A program made the translations under genes and the position numbers. Below are positions 45,463 to 57,484 of a stretch of DNA of 64,000 nucleotides, piece after piece. The notes under the pieces are model-generated. The model ran no database searches. It was not told the DNA's origin and saw only the letters and a list, made by a program, of their open reading frames with translations. Every line of letters starts with the position of its first letter. The first letter of the stretch is position 1. The DNA is from Hirundichthys speculiger (lineage: Eukaryota > Chordata > Actinopteri > Beloniformes > Exocoetidae): positions 2,824,001-2,888,000 of the forward strand of contig JAGFBZ010000342.1 of assembly GCA_018398805.1 (NCBI GenBank). Direction: 5' to 3'.

Positions 45463-46857
45463 GCTAAAACTGCTTTCTTGGAATTGGAAAATTCTCACAT
45501 CGGTGCAGTCTTTCTTGAAAAAAAAAATTCAGCTTTTTTTTTCTCCTTTTCCTCTTCAAAAGGAGGAAGCCCCTAAGCCCCGCCCCCTTATCAAGCCCTT
45601 TTACTAATGTGCTGAGCCAGTGGAAAATGTTGAAGAAACAAAGCGGTGCGGAAAGATCAGATGACCGAAGGAAACAATATTCATACATCACGTCCTCGCT
45701 GATAGGGACGCGGTTGTGAAAGCATGAGGCGTCTTCATGGTCACATTTTCCACTTGCCTCAACTGGAGAGACGCGGTCACCGGTGGCACTGTGGGCATTT
45801 TTTCACTACAGTCATGTTTTCAAAATGTTTCGGAAATAACCAGATAATCTCTCTGTTTTTTCTTTTTTAATTCTCTCTGCTCCCTGCAGCCTCCCGGGTG
45901 TACGTTGGTATGCTGCTGTGGCTGATTACCTAAAGATGCTGCGACAGAGTTCTCCTCAGAGCAGCGGACGCGCTCACGCTGTCACTCGCTAGACGGCTCT
46001 CAGCCAAACCTGCAATTATTTGTCAAGCTATCTCGTCTCATGGCGCGTCGAGCTCTGCCCCTGCAATTAAAGTTCTATGTTGGGATGAGCAGAGTCGCAC
46101 ATGAAAGGCCGTCTTGTTTGTTGTAGATGGGTTTCTTCCCCACTCTGATATCTACATGTTCTCCCTTAGCCTAAACTGATCGTCTAAAATTAATAATAAG
46201 GCTCCGTTTGGAGTCTGTTTCTGAGTAACCCTGAAGGCGCCGCGCACCTTTCCCGAGAACGCTGCGATCCTCAACGCCAGCGCTGACTCAGCCCTCAGGA
46301 ACGACACATTAGCATGCACAAAGGCTGGTGACTCTTGACATTTACTGTAGTTCACAAGATGCTCCGGAGCATCTGGCAAATTTCCACAGAGAAACTGAGT
46401 CAACAGCGAGATCCCGACAGCAGCTGTGGAGGGAGATGATCAGTCGCAGCTAATTTAGAGTCTCTGCGCGGCTGGCTGGGGGTGTAATTTCCTCATGAAT
46501 TTAAAGAAAATAAAAATAAAGAAATGGACGGTTTAAAGGTGGGTTAATCTGGAGATCATACGTTTTTTGACATAACTGCTCTGCTGCCTGTGAAGAGGTG
46601 TTTGTTCAGTGGTGACACAAGGTGGAATTTCGGTTTATTTTGACATTTTTGAAATACTCCAAGCATTGGCAACTGTTGGGATGGAAAACGTTGTGGAGAT
46701 AAAGCAGTTGCTTTCCGCGTGCGCTCTTTGTCATCCTCTTTGTGGTCCGCGGTGGTTTCAGGTTCATGTTTATCGGCTGCTGGTCATCTTATGTCGCAAA
46801 ACGAACGGTGGTTCATCTTTTCTCCTCCCTGATGATGTTACTATAGGATCTAACCAC
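45463..46857. other. Unassigned sequence
   Basis: A- and T-runs at about 45520-45541. Frames are short and unremarkable. Confidence 0.4.
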
Positions 46858-47210
46858 CTCAACTGTTTATCCACCCATCCATCATCTATCCCGGTTAATC
46901 CTACGTAGGGTCACGGGGATCTTCTGGAGTCTATCGAAAGGCAGGGGTCCACCCTGGACAGGTCGCCAGTCCATCGCAGGACCACATATAGACAAACAAC
47001 CATTCACACTCACAATTCAGAACCATCAATTAACCTGACATGCATTTCTTTGGACTGTGGGAGGAAGCCGGAGTACCCGGAGGAAACCGGGTACTCCGGC
47101 TTGCATGCAAACTCCATAAAGAAAGACCCCCGCCGCGGTCCGAACCAGGAAGCTTCTAGCTGTGTGGCAACAGTACCGACCACTAAGCCACCGTGCTGCC
47201 CTCAACTGTT
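46858..47210 (-). mobile_element. SINE-like retroposon, full length, with TSD
   Basis: The insert runs 46868-47200 between duplications ctcaactgtt (46858-46867 and 47201-47210). On the minus strand it begins GGGCAGCACGGTGGCTTAGT, containing an A-box-like element, and later has a decayed B box (GGTTCGGAC). It includes the 'acatgcatgtcaggttaatt'-type body and ends in GATGGATGGGTGG. This is retroposition through an RNA intermediate with a pol III-type promoter. Other pieces are at 21779 and 24654. Confidence 0.85.
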
Positions 47211-47245
47211 CATAATGAAGTGAATTGCTGTACTTTATCTGTAAA

Positions 47246-47559
47246 AAATTCCTGTGGCTCAGAGTAGAGCCGCTGCTCCTTCAGATTGAGAGGAGCCAGT
47301 TGAGGTGGTCCGGGCATCTGGTTAGGATGCCCACCCCCGCGGACACCTCCCTGGAGAGGTGTTTCGGGCATGTCCAACTGGGAGAAGACCACAGGACCGG
47401 CCCAGGACCCGCTGGAGAGATTATATCTGTCAGCTGGTCTGGTGGAAGCAGCCGGGGGGGGGGGGGGTCTGGGCCTCTCTGCTGAAGCTGCTGCCCCCGC
47501 GACCCGATTCCGGACCAAGAGGGAGCTAATGGATGAATGGATGAAATTCCTGTGGTTCA
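47246..47559 (+). mobile_element. Rex3-like RTE retroposon 3' end, with TSD
   Basis: The insert runs 47262-47543. Flanks aaattcctgtggctca (47246-47261) and aaattcctgtggttca (47544-47559) match 15/16. It reads 'gagaggagccagttgaggtg', 'gtgtttcgggcatgtccaac', 'ctgctgcccccgcgacccg' and ends AATGGATGAATGGATG. It is 5'-truncated, as usual for target-primed insertion. A G-run at 47453-47467 interrupts it. Confidence 0.85.
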
Positions 47560-47670
47560 AACTAGTCAATCCACTGACATCATCGGATTTTACTGATCCA
47601 GTCTAAAAAAAAAAAAAAAAATCCTTGTCTGTTTTAAGTATATTTTTGGTTTCCTTTTGTTTTTTCTGCA
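47560..47670. other. Short spacer with A-run
   Basis: A-run at 47606-47621, nothing else. Confidence 0.4.
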
Positions 47671-48419
47671 TACAGTGGTATCTCTACGTACGAACGTCTC
47701 TACATACGAAATTATCAGGTTACGAAACGCCTCAACAGGAAAATATCTATAGTTACGAAAGAAATGTCAGGATATGAAAGACAAAAATACAGTTGCGCTG
47801 CTACTCGCAGCTCCCAGAGTTTATCGAACGTAAACATACTTGTCGGCTCTGTATCTCGGTTTGAAAGCGGTGCGTCCGAGCTGCTCTGCCATTGGCTATC
47901 GCTTAGCATCTTCCTGGCATCCCATTGGCTAGGAGGGCCCCTTGTCTGTTTGAGCGTAACCCAGCAACCCAGGTAAACAAACAATTTTTACCTCCGCCAA
48001 GGAGGTTATGTTTTTGCCGGCGTTTATCTGTCTGTCTGTGTTCAAGATAACTCAAAAAGTTAAGGATGGATTTTGATTAAACTTTCAGGAGTTGTTGGAA
48101 ATGTGAAAAGGAAGAACTGATTTCATTTCGGGTGTGATCCGGAAGAAATCCTGGATTCTGGATCACGTTCAAATTTTCGATAATTGTTGGAGGTCTGCAC
48201 TCTCTGAGTGCTTTTCTAGTTCTAACATGTATTTCTTACAGGTTTTTATGTCGTTTCATGTATTATTTATAATTTATTTTAAAAATTCTGTTCAAATTTT
48301 GGGGGGGCTTGGAACAGATTAGGGCATTTACATGGAAAACACGTCTCTACTTAAGAAATTTCCAGGTTACAAAACTACTTCCAGAACCAATTAATTTCGT
48401 GAGTAGAGGTACCGCTGTA
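47671..48419. mobile_element. Tigger/pogo-like MITE, long form with ACCTCC cargo
   Basis: The element occupies 47673-48417, TA on both sides. Its termini are CAGTGGTATCTCTACGTACG and GTGAGTAGAGGTACCGCTG. The centre (about 47990-48230) holds a complete inverted copy of the ACCTCC...GGAGGT repeat. Upstream of it are CCAAT-like motifs (CCATTGGCTAT, CCCATTGGCTAGG). Confidence 0.88.
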
Positions 48420-48536
48420 TATATTAATGGTGAGTGACCTAATTTAAAAAAACATTGATTGTTTTTATCTTATATATAAATATCTAGTTTAATATTGCAG
48501 CAGATGTTAGTTTTTGCTTTCCTGAAGTCAGTTTCT
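48420..48536. other. Unassigned AT-rich sequence
   Basis: AT-rich, nothing recognised. Confidence 0.4.
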
Positions 48537-48707
48537 TCAATGAGTCCTGCTGCATCTTAACGAGAGATAAAGAGGAAGGCTGAGAGACGGAGAAATGCGC
48601 AGCGCTGCGGTTGAGCTCGGAGAGGCATCTGACATCTGCTCAGGGCTGGCCGGCATCAAACTCTGCAGGCTTCCACTCAGAAAGCCACCATGACCAGTGA
48701 TGGTGAA
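48537..48707 (-). CDS. Candidate exon with strong acceptor (minus strand)
   Basis: On the minus strand an excellent pyrimidine tract (CCCCCCCTCTTTCCTTTCCAG) is followed by an open frame FTITGHGGFLSGSLQSLMPA, serine/proline-rich, ending at a stop at 48537. An ATTAAA-like signal follows about 40 bp further. It could be a terminal exon, but no partner exon or known family was recognised and the region is too short to judge coding bias. Confidence 0.25.
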   Translation of the reverse strand, partial: FTITGHGGFLSGSLQSLMPASPEQMSDASPSSTAALRISPSLSLPLYLSLRCSRTH

Positions 48708-48709
48708 CT

Positions 48710-49352
48710 GGAAAGGAAAGAGGGGGGGAATAAAACATCTGACATAAAAATAGGTTTCTGTTCTGGTGGAAGAGTGCTTAAAGGCCTGCGGAGCGAAGCT
48801 TGTTAGCCCCGTTAGATCAGCTGCTGGTTGTGCAACAAAAAACATCGGGCATCTGTGTGCTGCTGCGATGCAGCTCTAAAGTTTTAGAGCAGAAAATTGA
48901 CGGCTAAAAAGGTGTGAAATGACGAAGGCATATGTGAGAAATGAGCCCTTTCCACACTGGTCAAAGATCCAACCTGCACCTGCTAATATCTGACTTTTGA
49001 GTGCAAGATTAAGGTTAAATTTGTACTCATTACTTCATAAAATGATTGTGCAGTAGTCTGGGTTATGCAGCTCTGACCAGCATTTCAGTGCTCGGCCCTG
49101 CGTGAGTGGCCACAGCTCCCTTTAGCTGTGTGAAACTCTTTGTTGAATCCGCTGCAGTTGCTCTGAATGAAATAAACTGCTTTGGCATCGCAAACGTCCG
49201 CATCCACAACCTCATCTGGATCCTCTTACTTCCAGTTCTCCCCTCGTTACCTTGTCCTCCCCGCTCCCTCCTCTCAACCAGAAGGCAAAAATAAAACCCA
49301 TGATGGGACTTCTTGAGAGTAAACCGGTCCATGTGAACGGATCTATAACATT
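48710..49352. other. Unassigned sequence
   Basis: No gene or repeat recognised. Confidence 0.4.
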
Positions 49353-50340
49353 ATAACAACTAGGGCGGGGCAACGATTAAAATTTTTAATCGCGATTAAT
49401 CGCATTATTTCCCTGATTAATCACGATTAATCGCATTGTTTACGAAAAATCAAATAATGAATTCAAAAGTAGTGTAAAATGCACTTTTATTTAAATGTTC
49501 TGCTGCCAGATAAACTAAAGTGCCAAAAGATTTGTTGTTCAAACACTTTTAACATCAGCACTTGTCAGTAACATATTTAGTGTAAATCTCATCTTAAAAA
49601 ATGTAAAATAAAATAAAACTTATGGCCACTGCCAGGGCATTAATAGCATCCTGTTTTTATGAAAAATAAAATATGTCTACAAACAAAATCCAACAAAATG
49701 ATTGTGTCTCAGCACAATCAGAACATTAAAACAGGTAATTTCTGAGGTAACAGCAGAAACTTTTAACGGGGAGTTTAACTTGTCAGTTGTTACAAATAAC
49801 CTTGTTTCTGTTGAATCCTCCGTCTGGGAGAACTTTAAAATGAAAATGTCCATGTTAAAGTTCAGTAACTTTACCAATCCATGTATCATTCATTCTTTCC
49901 ATTTTCAATCGTCAATCAAATATTAAAAAAAAATTAAAAAGTGACATTTTATTACATTTTTTGTTTTTAAATCTAAGACAAATGCTAGAGAACAGCAGGA
50001 CAGTGAACACATGGAGCAGATCTGATGGAACATGGAGGAATGACGCCAAAGTTTTGTTGCAGTCCTGAATTTTTGTTATCAGATAGCAAAATTGTTAATA
50101 TTGCTACCTGAGTTGCTACCTGAACTGTAAAGTTCACAGATTTTTACCGTTCTCCATGTCTGTTTTAGCTTTTCCTTATGTTATACTGTTTTCTGGTCCT
50201 GCAGCAGCCAGTAACAGACTTTTCAAAACAAAAGCATGTGAGCAACATACGTTAACGCACGATAAAATAAATGTCGGCGTTAATAAATTAATGCGTTAAC
50301 GCGATAATAACGCGTTAACTTGCCCAGCCCTAATAACAAC
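49353..50340. mobile_element. hAT element family G, perfect TSD
   Basis: The element occupies 49361-50332. It starts TAGGGCGGGGCAACGATTAA and ends GTTAACTTGCCCAGCCCTA. The flanks ataacaac (49353-49360 and 50333-50340) are identical. Subterminal repeats of AATCGCGATTAATCGCATT and AACGCGATAATAACGCGTTA are obvious. No BED finger or transposase block recognised inside. Confidence 0.94.
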
Positions 50341-50698
50341 TGAACATTAGTTCGTCGTAGGAGGTGCTGAACACTTACTGCCTCATCCGAGCTCAGGAGG
50401 GCTGCACGATGACCGAAACAAATGACTTCATGTCAGTATTAATTTGGAATTCATTATAAAGCCCAGTCTGGTCTTCACTAAAAAATCCAGTCCAGTTTGA
50501 GCTGGCGGCTGATGGCTGGCAGCTCCGTCTCTGGGCGGCCGTGTGGAGCAAGAGTCCAGTTAAAAATAATAGTCTAATTATGTCAGAAAAGATGAGTTTA
50601 TCAGAAACTGATCCACCACAGCTCTTATGCCTCCCCCTCACGTTGCTGTCATTTAGACAACCTCGTCCCCTGGAAGGCAGTACTTACTGTACTTAATA
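50341..50698. other. Unassigned sequence
   Basis: No gene or terminus recognised. Confidence 0.4.
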
Positions 50699-51684
50699 CT
50701 TAATGTGTTTAAAATATGTTTAAAAACCGTAAAAAACTAGCGAGACACTGCAGCAAAACAAGACAAAGGCTCAACTGTGGTCTTTCTGTTACCTTCACAG
50801 CCTCTGGTCTCTGAACCGTAGTAAAGAAACCACTGGTATTGTGCTATTTTTGGCTCGTAATTAGCGGCTAACACGCTAACAACAACAAAAGAAACAGTCG
50901 GTTTTCTCTGCATGGAATGAGCACTTTATTGTGGCACTGCAGGAACTTGTAACATCACACAGGTTGTATTGTTGGGCTCCTGTCGGTTAACAGAGAATGT
51001 AAATCTATACACGCTGGGCTGCTGTTGATGCTCACTACACTTTTCATCTAACCCTGTTTTCATTCTGCCGTCCCACGACACACACACTACATTACCCATA
51101 AGGCCACTACATTACCCATAAGGCCACTCCATTACCTATAAGGCCACCTTCTTAAAGGGGCCAGGCTGGCTCACAGCATTTCTTCACTGTGAGAGAACGC
51201 GCACAACATCCTGTGATGTTTCCGCGATTTTTTTCTTAATTTTTTTATTATATTATAAATTTCTGAAAAATCCGTGAATAACTAAAACCACGGACCTAAA
51301 AGCACGACGGGATCACTGTATATCAATATTCATCTTACAATACATTTACATCATTTTCCGAAAGATTTTAAAGGGTCAAAGTGATTTTGGTGACATCTTG
51401 TGAGTGTTCCAATGACTTTGTTTGAATTAATTGAACTGAAAGCATTCAATTACACATTATATGGCTGACAGGCAGCTTGCAAATGCTGGACAAAATGAAT
51501 GAAAGATGAGTTGAGAAAAATAGTTTCATTTATTTAAACAGTGCAAATTGTTGCTTGCAAGCTTTTAAAGGTGGGACACGGGGGTTTTGAAAGAAGCTTA
51601 GAATATCAATACCCGCGGCTGAAAAATCGATACTCGATAAAATATCGATATATATCGCAGAATCGATAAAATCGCTCAGCTCTA
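50699..51684 (-). mobile_element. Composite: Tigger-like T2 inside hAT family E, truncated
   Basis: 50699-51318 is a T2 element missing about 80 bp at its left end; its right end (…GGGATCACTG) meets TA (51319-51320). From there to 51684 the sequence is the right half of hAT family E ('tatcaatattcatcttac' to CGCTCAGCTCTA). The left half of the host is absent. The junction is at the same host position as in the 62859-63746 copy. Confidence 0.85.
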
Positions 51685-53380
51685 CTGCTGATTCCACCTG
51701 CTGAGACGCCCAGCGTGTTTTCCTGTGTGCACAAACGGCCGAGCAGTCCGAGTTACAACCTCTTTGCCCGCTTGCATAGTTTCCAAACGGATGGCTGCAG
51801 AACTTCTAAATCTTAAAGCTGGCAAACTCTTAAACATGGTCATTTGTACAAAGAGGTACGTAGCATCAAACATGTCTGTGTATGTTTGTGTATGTGATTT
51901 TTATCTGTTTTCAGCATCTGTGGTTCTCAAACCACGGCATCTTTATACAGTTTACACAGCTAAATACAAATGGTACAGAAAAGATAAACAGAGCAAGGCG
52001 CAGCTACCGTCCTCCACAAATGTACAGGCCCAAACACGCAGTTGCTAACGTGGCGGGAACAGTGCAACAACAGCGTCAACTGCGATGAGAACGCGATTAC
52101 TAACCTTATCGCCTCGTTTAAATGGCTTTCTTTTTTTTTTTCTCCTCTTATATAGACAACACAAAGTTGTGGTGAAAAGGCTGCAGCATTTCACATCTTG
52201 GTCAAAAGTCCAGTCTCTCTGTTTGTCTGTGAATCCCAACCGATCGCTCGTCACTCTGCGTTGCTCGAAACCATCAAAGTCAAAAATCCCATCAGAATTA
52301 GGCCAAACTGTTGCCCAATTCAGCTCGTGCGTGTTTTCCCATGCTGCTTATCTTCTTTTTTTCCAAATAATATTTCCGCTTGACACATCTATCAGATGTG
52401 GAAAGTCTGAAAGGACATTTCTCAAGATTTAAGTTGAGCGCAAGCATAAACATGTTGACCTTTCTCCCTGTTTACATATCTGAAGAGGCGCGTGCTTTCG
52501 TACACTCAGGGCTATTGTGTTAATAATAAATCCCATTATGTCAAGAGGGTCAGTGTATTACACTGAGGTTTGACCCTAACAAGAGTTGTTTTTGGTATAT
52601 CATCTACCACCAGTGACATTTTTTTTGTCAAACCTGGGGTCCAAAGATGAGTTTTAAAAAACACAAAAAAAACTTAAGATCGTGTGATTTTAAGATTTCT
52701 CCTCTCCGCCTCATTTTATGTGGGTCAGGATGAACTGTGTCGTATTTGCACAGACTGAAATATGTGCTTCTAAGTCACCGGTAGCAGCAGAGGTTTTGCA
52801 CTTCATACTTGTGTGAAGCTTCTCATCAGACATTTTTGCTTCCCTGAAAGAGTGAAGCTTTTTTAGCAGTTCCTTCACTCCAGCCAGTATGCACGTGCTA
52901 TTCAGTTTTAGATGAATAGCAGACTTGGCTTTTACTTTGCTCTTTGCATTGAACCGACTTGCTCATAGAGGAGGCTGGTTACCGGAGGCTCTCAGCCCCA
53001 CTGAGGAATCGCAAATAATACAGGCATTGAATCCGGAGAAGAAGAAGGAAAAAAAAAAAAAGAGAAAAGAAAAAAACCGCGCTACGTCATGGAAAGAATG
53101 ACGTCAGGTTTGATTAGGCACTGAGGGAAGAGCCTCGTGTTGCCTTGGTGGAGTTCAGGGAAGCAAACAGCAGAAACGACGCTGATGTGTCGCTGCGTGC
53201 TTTTCACGGGCTGCAACATATTATGGAGGAGCTGCTCAATAATCCTGTTATTATAAAGCGACACGGGAGCAAAGAGGGAGTACGAGGGGATCATGACGTA
53301 ACCGTTTCCATAGGCGACTGATATGCTGGCTGGGCCAATGGGAATCCACACCAGCGGTCAGTACCCATCCTCCTTTTGAC
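51685..53380. other. Unassigned sequence
   Basis: T-run at 52132-52142 and A-runs at 53048-53080. The ORFs here are short and overlapping. No gene recognised. Confidence 0.4.
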
Positions 53381-53384
53381 GTGC

Positions 53385-54060
53385 ATCACATGTCCCCGGC
53401 GGTGTTGTGACAGAAGGGAACGACGCGAGGCAAGACAATTCACGGCGATGCACTTCCGGCTTTGCTCAAATCTGCCGGAGGAACCGTATCTGTTTCTCTC
53501 CGAGTCCGTTATCTTTTCTTTTAGTTTCATTTTAAGTCTCGAAATCATCGCGTAGTCTCAAGCGTGTCACAAAACATCGATTCCATCGCTTAATAAAAGA
53601 GCGGTTGTTTGTTGTTTTCAAATTGTTGACAAACAGATTCACCGCATAGCTATGCGGTTCCATCAGTCATAGAAATATCACGCGAGTCCAAAGTCACCGC
53701 GGCGTGCTTCGGGACGGTGTGTGTCATATGATTTCCGGCGCAGCGGACTTGGGTTTTCCGCGGACGTCGGTCGGACGGGAATCATCTTGACACATGAGGC
53801 CGGAACCTTTGGCTGTGGCTGTGACAGCGACAGTGGGCGGGGCTTTACCTCAGATCAGGGGAGAGAGTCTAGTCTTTGGTGAGACTGAGGGGGAGTTAAT
53901 GAGAGAAAGGGACCCGGGTTGCTCTCCAGAGAGCGGAGTAAGTATTTTTTTTTGTTTTGTTTGTTTTATTTCCTCCGCTACGGCGATACGAAACACCACG
54001 GGATGAGAGCGTCCTCCAGGTGCTCTGGATGTTGCATGCAAAGCCATGGTCGGTTACATT
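53385..54060 (+). promoter_or_regulatory. CpG-rich promoter-like segment
   Basis: Denser in CG dinucleotides than the surrounding sequence. Contains an ETS-type site GCACTTCCGGC (53450-53460), ATTTCCGGCGCAGCGG (about 53731), a CRE-like GACGTCGG (53763-53770) and a GC box GTGGGCGGGGC (about 53834). These are typical of TATA-less vertebrate promoters. Direction is inferred as plus from the downstream splice donor. Confidence 0.5.
53794..53937 (+). CDS. Possible first exon with splice donor
   Basis: An ATG at 53794 opens 48 codons (MRPEPLAVAVTATVGGALPQ...CSPESG) up to a strong donor GGA|GTAAGT at 53938. The upstream context (GC box, ETS sites) fits a first exon. The ATG context is weak and the peptide is unrecognised, so this may instead be 5' untranslated exon with the coding start further downstream, outside the window. 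If the gene is real, its first intron would cover at least the remaining 10 kb. Confidence 0.35.
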
Positions 54061-57000
54061 TTTTTTTTTTTAATTTCTGTGTGCAGTGATCAACGAGGGC
54101 CAGCCTCTGGTGGGTAGTTAGCCGTATTCGAGGCTAGCGACGTTAGCTGACGTTATATCTTGGTCAGAAACTGACATTGGGCGTCTCGTTTTCCGACACC
54201 AGGTAGCAAATGTGCCAGGATGCTGCCAGATTTCACTTGCTCGCTCTTCATTTAACAACACCCCGGCTTTGCTCCGGACTAAGTTTTCACACTTGTCAGT
54301 CTGTTAAAAAGCAGATATGTTTTTTTTCTCTCTCTCTCTGTGTATCGTCTTCGTTACAATAGGCATAAGCTAAGTGTATAGGGAGCTAGTCGGCTAACGG
54401 TGAACGCTAGCCAGGAACGATGTTGGTGGTGGACAGCAGCCGTTTGGATTTTAACGGTCGTCGGCGACACTTGACCGTTAAAACGATTCCCTGTTTCATT
54501 CGAACAGACAAAAAAAATAAAAAATAAATAAATAAAAAATAATAGTCAGACTTGCACTGCGACTTGTAATTAAAGCTGCTCGTAACCCCTTGTTTATGTG
54601 CCGATGGGTAACGTTTCGTGGACGGTTCTGTTCCGACTCAACTCTCAGCTGTCGGTCACCACGCGGCGGACGCAGTAAACGTGTTTTATGCAAGTCCTTT
54701 TTTTTTTTCCTCCTCTTTTTTTTTTTCGTTAAATCGACCAGCAACGCCTTCCAGCCTCGCAGGAGAACGTACTCCTTCAACGGCTTAAATTCTCCTTATC
54801 GGTCCGTCATCCGGTTATCGCGCCCCGATCACGGTGCACCTTTCTGACCGAAAATCTTTTTATTTCATAGTAGCATGAGACGGTAATTCAGGCTATGTCA
54901 CTCATGAATAGTAACGCCGGAGCTATTTTTAGTATCTGCAGATACATTTACATTAGACGCGTCTACGATCATCCAGGTTTGTACAGAAAGCAGCTTTTGG
55001 CCACCTTTTGGTGTTAAGTTGAAGGGATCACTCTTTATCCAATTAAAAAGGCACCCAGCTCGCCGCAGCGCCAGCAGTGTCTCCCTGCGTTTTTTTTGTA
55101 ACGACTTGTGATCCTACACTGAATTGCGGCCGCTATTGTAATGAAATCAAACTACATTAATGCAGAATCGAGTCTGAAAGGGGAACAGGCTGCGATTCAG
55201 TCACGCAAGATCACCTTGGTGTGGAGTAGTTATCTGTGGACTCGTTACATAATTTAATGGCAGCCGGGCCATTTCACCAGCACGTTATAGACACCTTATC
55301 CTGCTGCGTACTGTGGAATAAGAACGATAGAGTCTGAGATTCGGTGTCAATTCAGAACCGTGATGGCTGAATGAGTCCTAAAGAAAAAGATCAGGAATGA
55401 AGGTTTGTCTGTGAATGTCTTGGTCAGTGTATAGAAATTCAGCGTTTGTTTAATGATTCACTTGAAGCATCAGTAAAAGTCTGCTCTGGTGTGCGAGCCC
55501 TTTGAACCAAGACTGTTGCTGTCAGTCACGATTGACGAAAATATCCTTTCTCATCCCCTTTGCTATACAATCCTCCTTCTAATGGCTCGACGAGGACGGC
55601 GATTGTCTCGACCGGAGACCGCGTTCGTCTTTTTTTATTTTTGTGTAATTGCACTGGGCTCGGTGAGAAATGTGTTTCTTTTTTCCTGCTAATCTCTGTT
55701 GATTACTTCACGTGACTGACAGGTTCTGAGAAGCCAGTGCGTAAAATCATATAAATAGGGAGTTTGCTGTCTTCCAGACGCTTCTCACTTGTCATGTAGC
55801 CTTTAGGGGAACTTGTTTGTGATGAGCGAGTGAGAGAGATATGCTCTCCTCTGGAGTCCAGTTCACCATCAGAAATAATATTACCGGCTCTTCTTCCATC
55901 TCTGCCGGGGCCAGCTACGAAGCTTTATTTTTAAAGACCTGGTTGTTGTTTGGAAGGTGACATGAGTCTTATGTAAACCAGCGCTGAAATTTGAATGTGA
56001 CCTCTTTTTCCGTGACATACAGTGTATTTATTATTTCATGCAGTAGTGATGGAGTTTTGCTTATCTGTCTTGTTCTGTGTTGACTTCAAGGCCAAGGTTA
56101 TTCCAAGCAGTCAGATTAGGTTACGCGTGGTGACCCGTTACTACTCATTCATTCAAATCTTCCCTAACTTAGGGGTATAGGTTGCACAGGTCTGGCTACA
56201 GTTAATTAACCGAAACATCACAGTTGCAGACAAATGAAAGGGGCTATGACTGGGAAAAAAAAAAAGAAAGAATTATGTAACTAATGATAAACTGTAATCC
56301 CGCTCTCTGAAATAACCCAAAGTATCATTCATGTGTCCTTAAAGCAGCCAGAAGGTTTAAATGTGTCATGTGTATGTTGGCTTTGGTGATTCAGCAAATA
56401 TGGTGTGGAAGGTGGAGGTTTTTTTTAATATATTTTGCAATATCATTAGTTTTTGAAGACATTACCTCCACATGGCAAAGCTCTTCTTCTGGCAGGTGGA
56501 CAGTCTCACCTGTGGAATACGATACACAGCGTTTAATTTGTCGTTGCAGTTTCCCAGCTGAGGAGAGAAAGTGCTTTAAAGCGTACTTCCATGAAATCTC
56601 ATCATGAGCTGTTTATTTCCCTTCATATTTGTAATGCTTAAATATCTGATATAGTGTCCAGAACATTTTATCTGCTCGGTCCATCTAGTGAAACTATCAC
56701 AGCGGTGGATTAGTCTCACTCAGTGCAGGTGGTTACCTCCTTTTTTTTTAACATTCAAAGGTAGTCCAAATGAATATACAGTAGATTTATCATTAGTTTT
56801 GAAAGCTCTGACATAATTATATATATATGGAGGAGAAACAAGAATCATCCTTTGTCTTTGACAGAGTAATATAACCCTCATCTATGTGTCCATCCTAACG
56901 TGGTCCAATACATTCTGGAGGATTTTCAGTCAAACATTTCTCCTGGATGTCCCGTCAGTCTAACAAGATTATTTTAGGAATACCTGAAGTGTAAAATAAA

Positions 57001-57476
57001 TAATGATGTAGCAGTATTTCCACTAACATTGGATCGCAAGTGTTAATAATCTGAACAAAGCGCTCTGCCGAAAACAATTTTTAGACTTTGAAGCCTGAAG
57101 GCATTCAGCTGGTGGAAGAGACGCCTGCCGTCATGTGAACACTCCTCAAAGCGCCTCCAGGCTTTTCAAATAGAAACTAATTCATGGTTTGTGACTTATG
57201 GCTCATCTGCCAATTTCAAGTTAATCATATATTAGACAAGCTTTTACTTCAACTGCAATTTGTGAGATGTACGTAAATCTGAAACTTCACTTAGGCATAC
57301 TGAAGCTAAATCATATTTGAGAAGATTTTTTTATTATTTTAAATTGGTGTTTTATTCATTGTCAAGATGTCAGAGTACCCTTCTGTTGAAGGTTCAAGGT
57401 TCAAGGGCTTGTTGGGAAGCTTAAAGCTCACTGAAGAGACTAACACTGCCCAAGTATTAGACTGATACCTTCATTG
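54061..57476. other. Unassigned unique sequence, possible first intron
   Basis: Relatively free of recognisable transposons. T- and A-runs at 54060-54071, 54698-54730 and 56256-56268. No further exon with clear signals was found. Confidence 0.35.
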
Positions 57477-57484
57477 GTTTTTAC

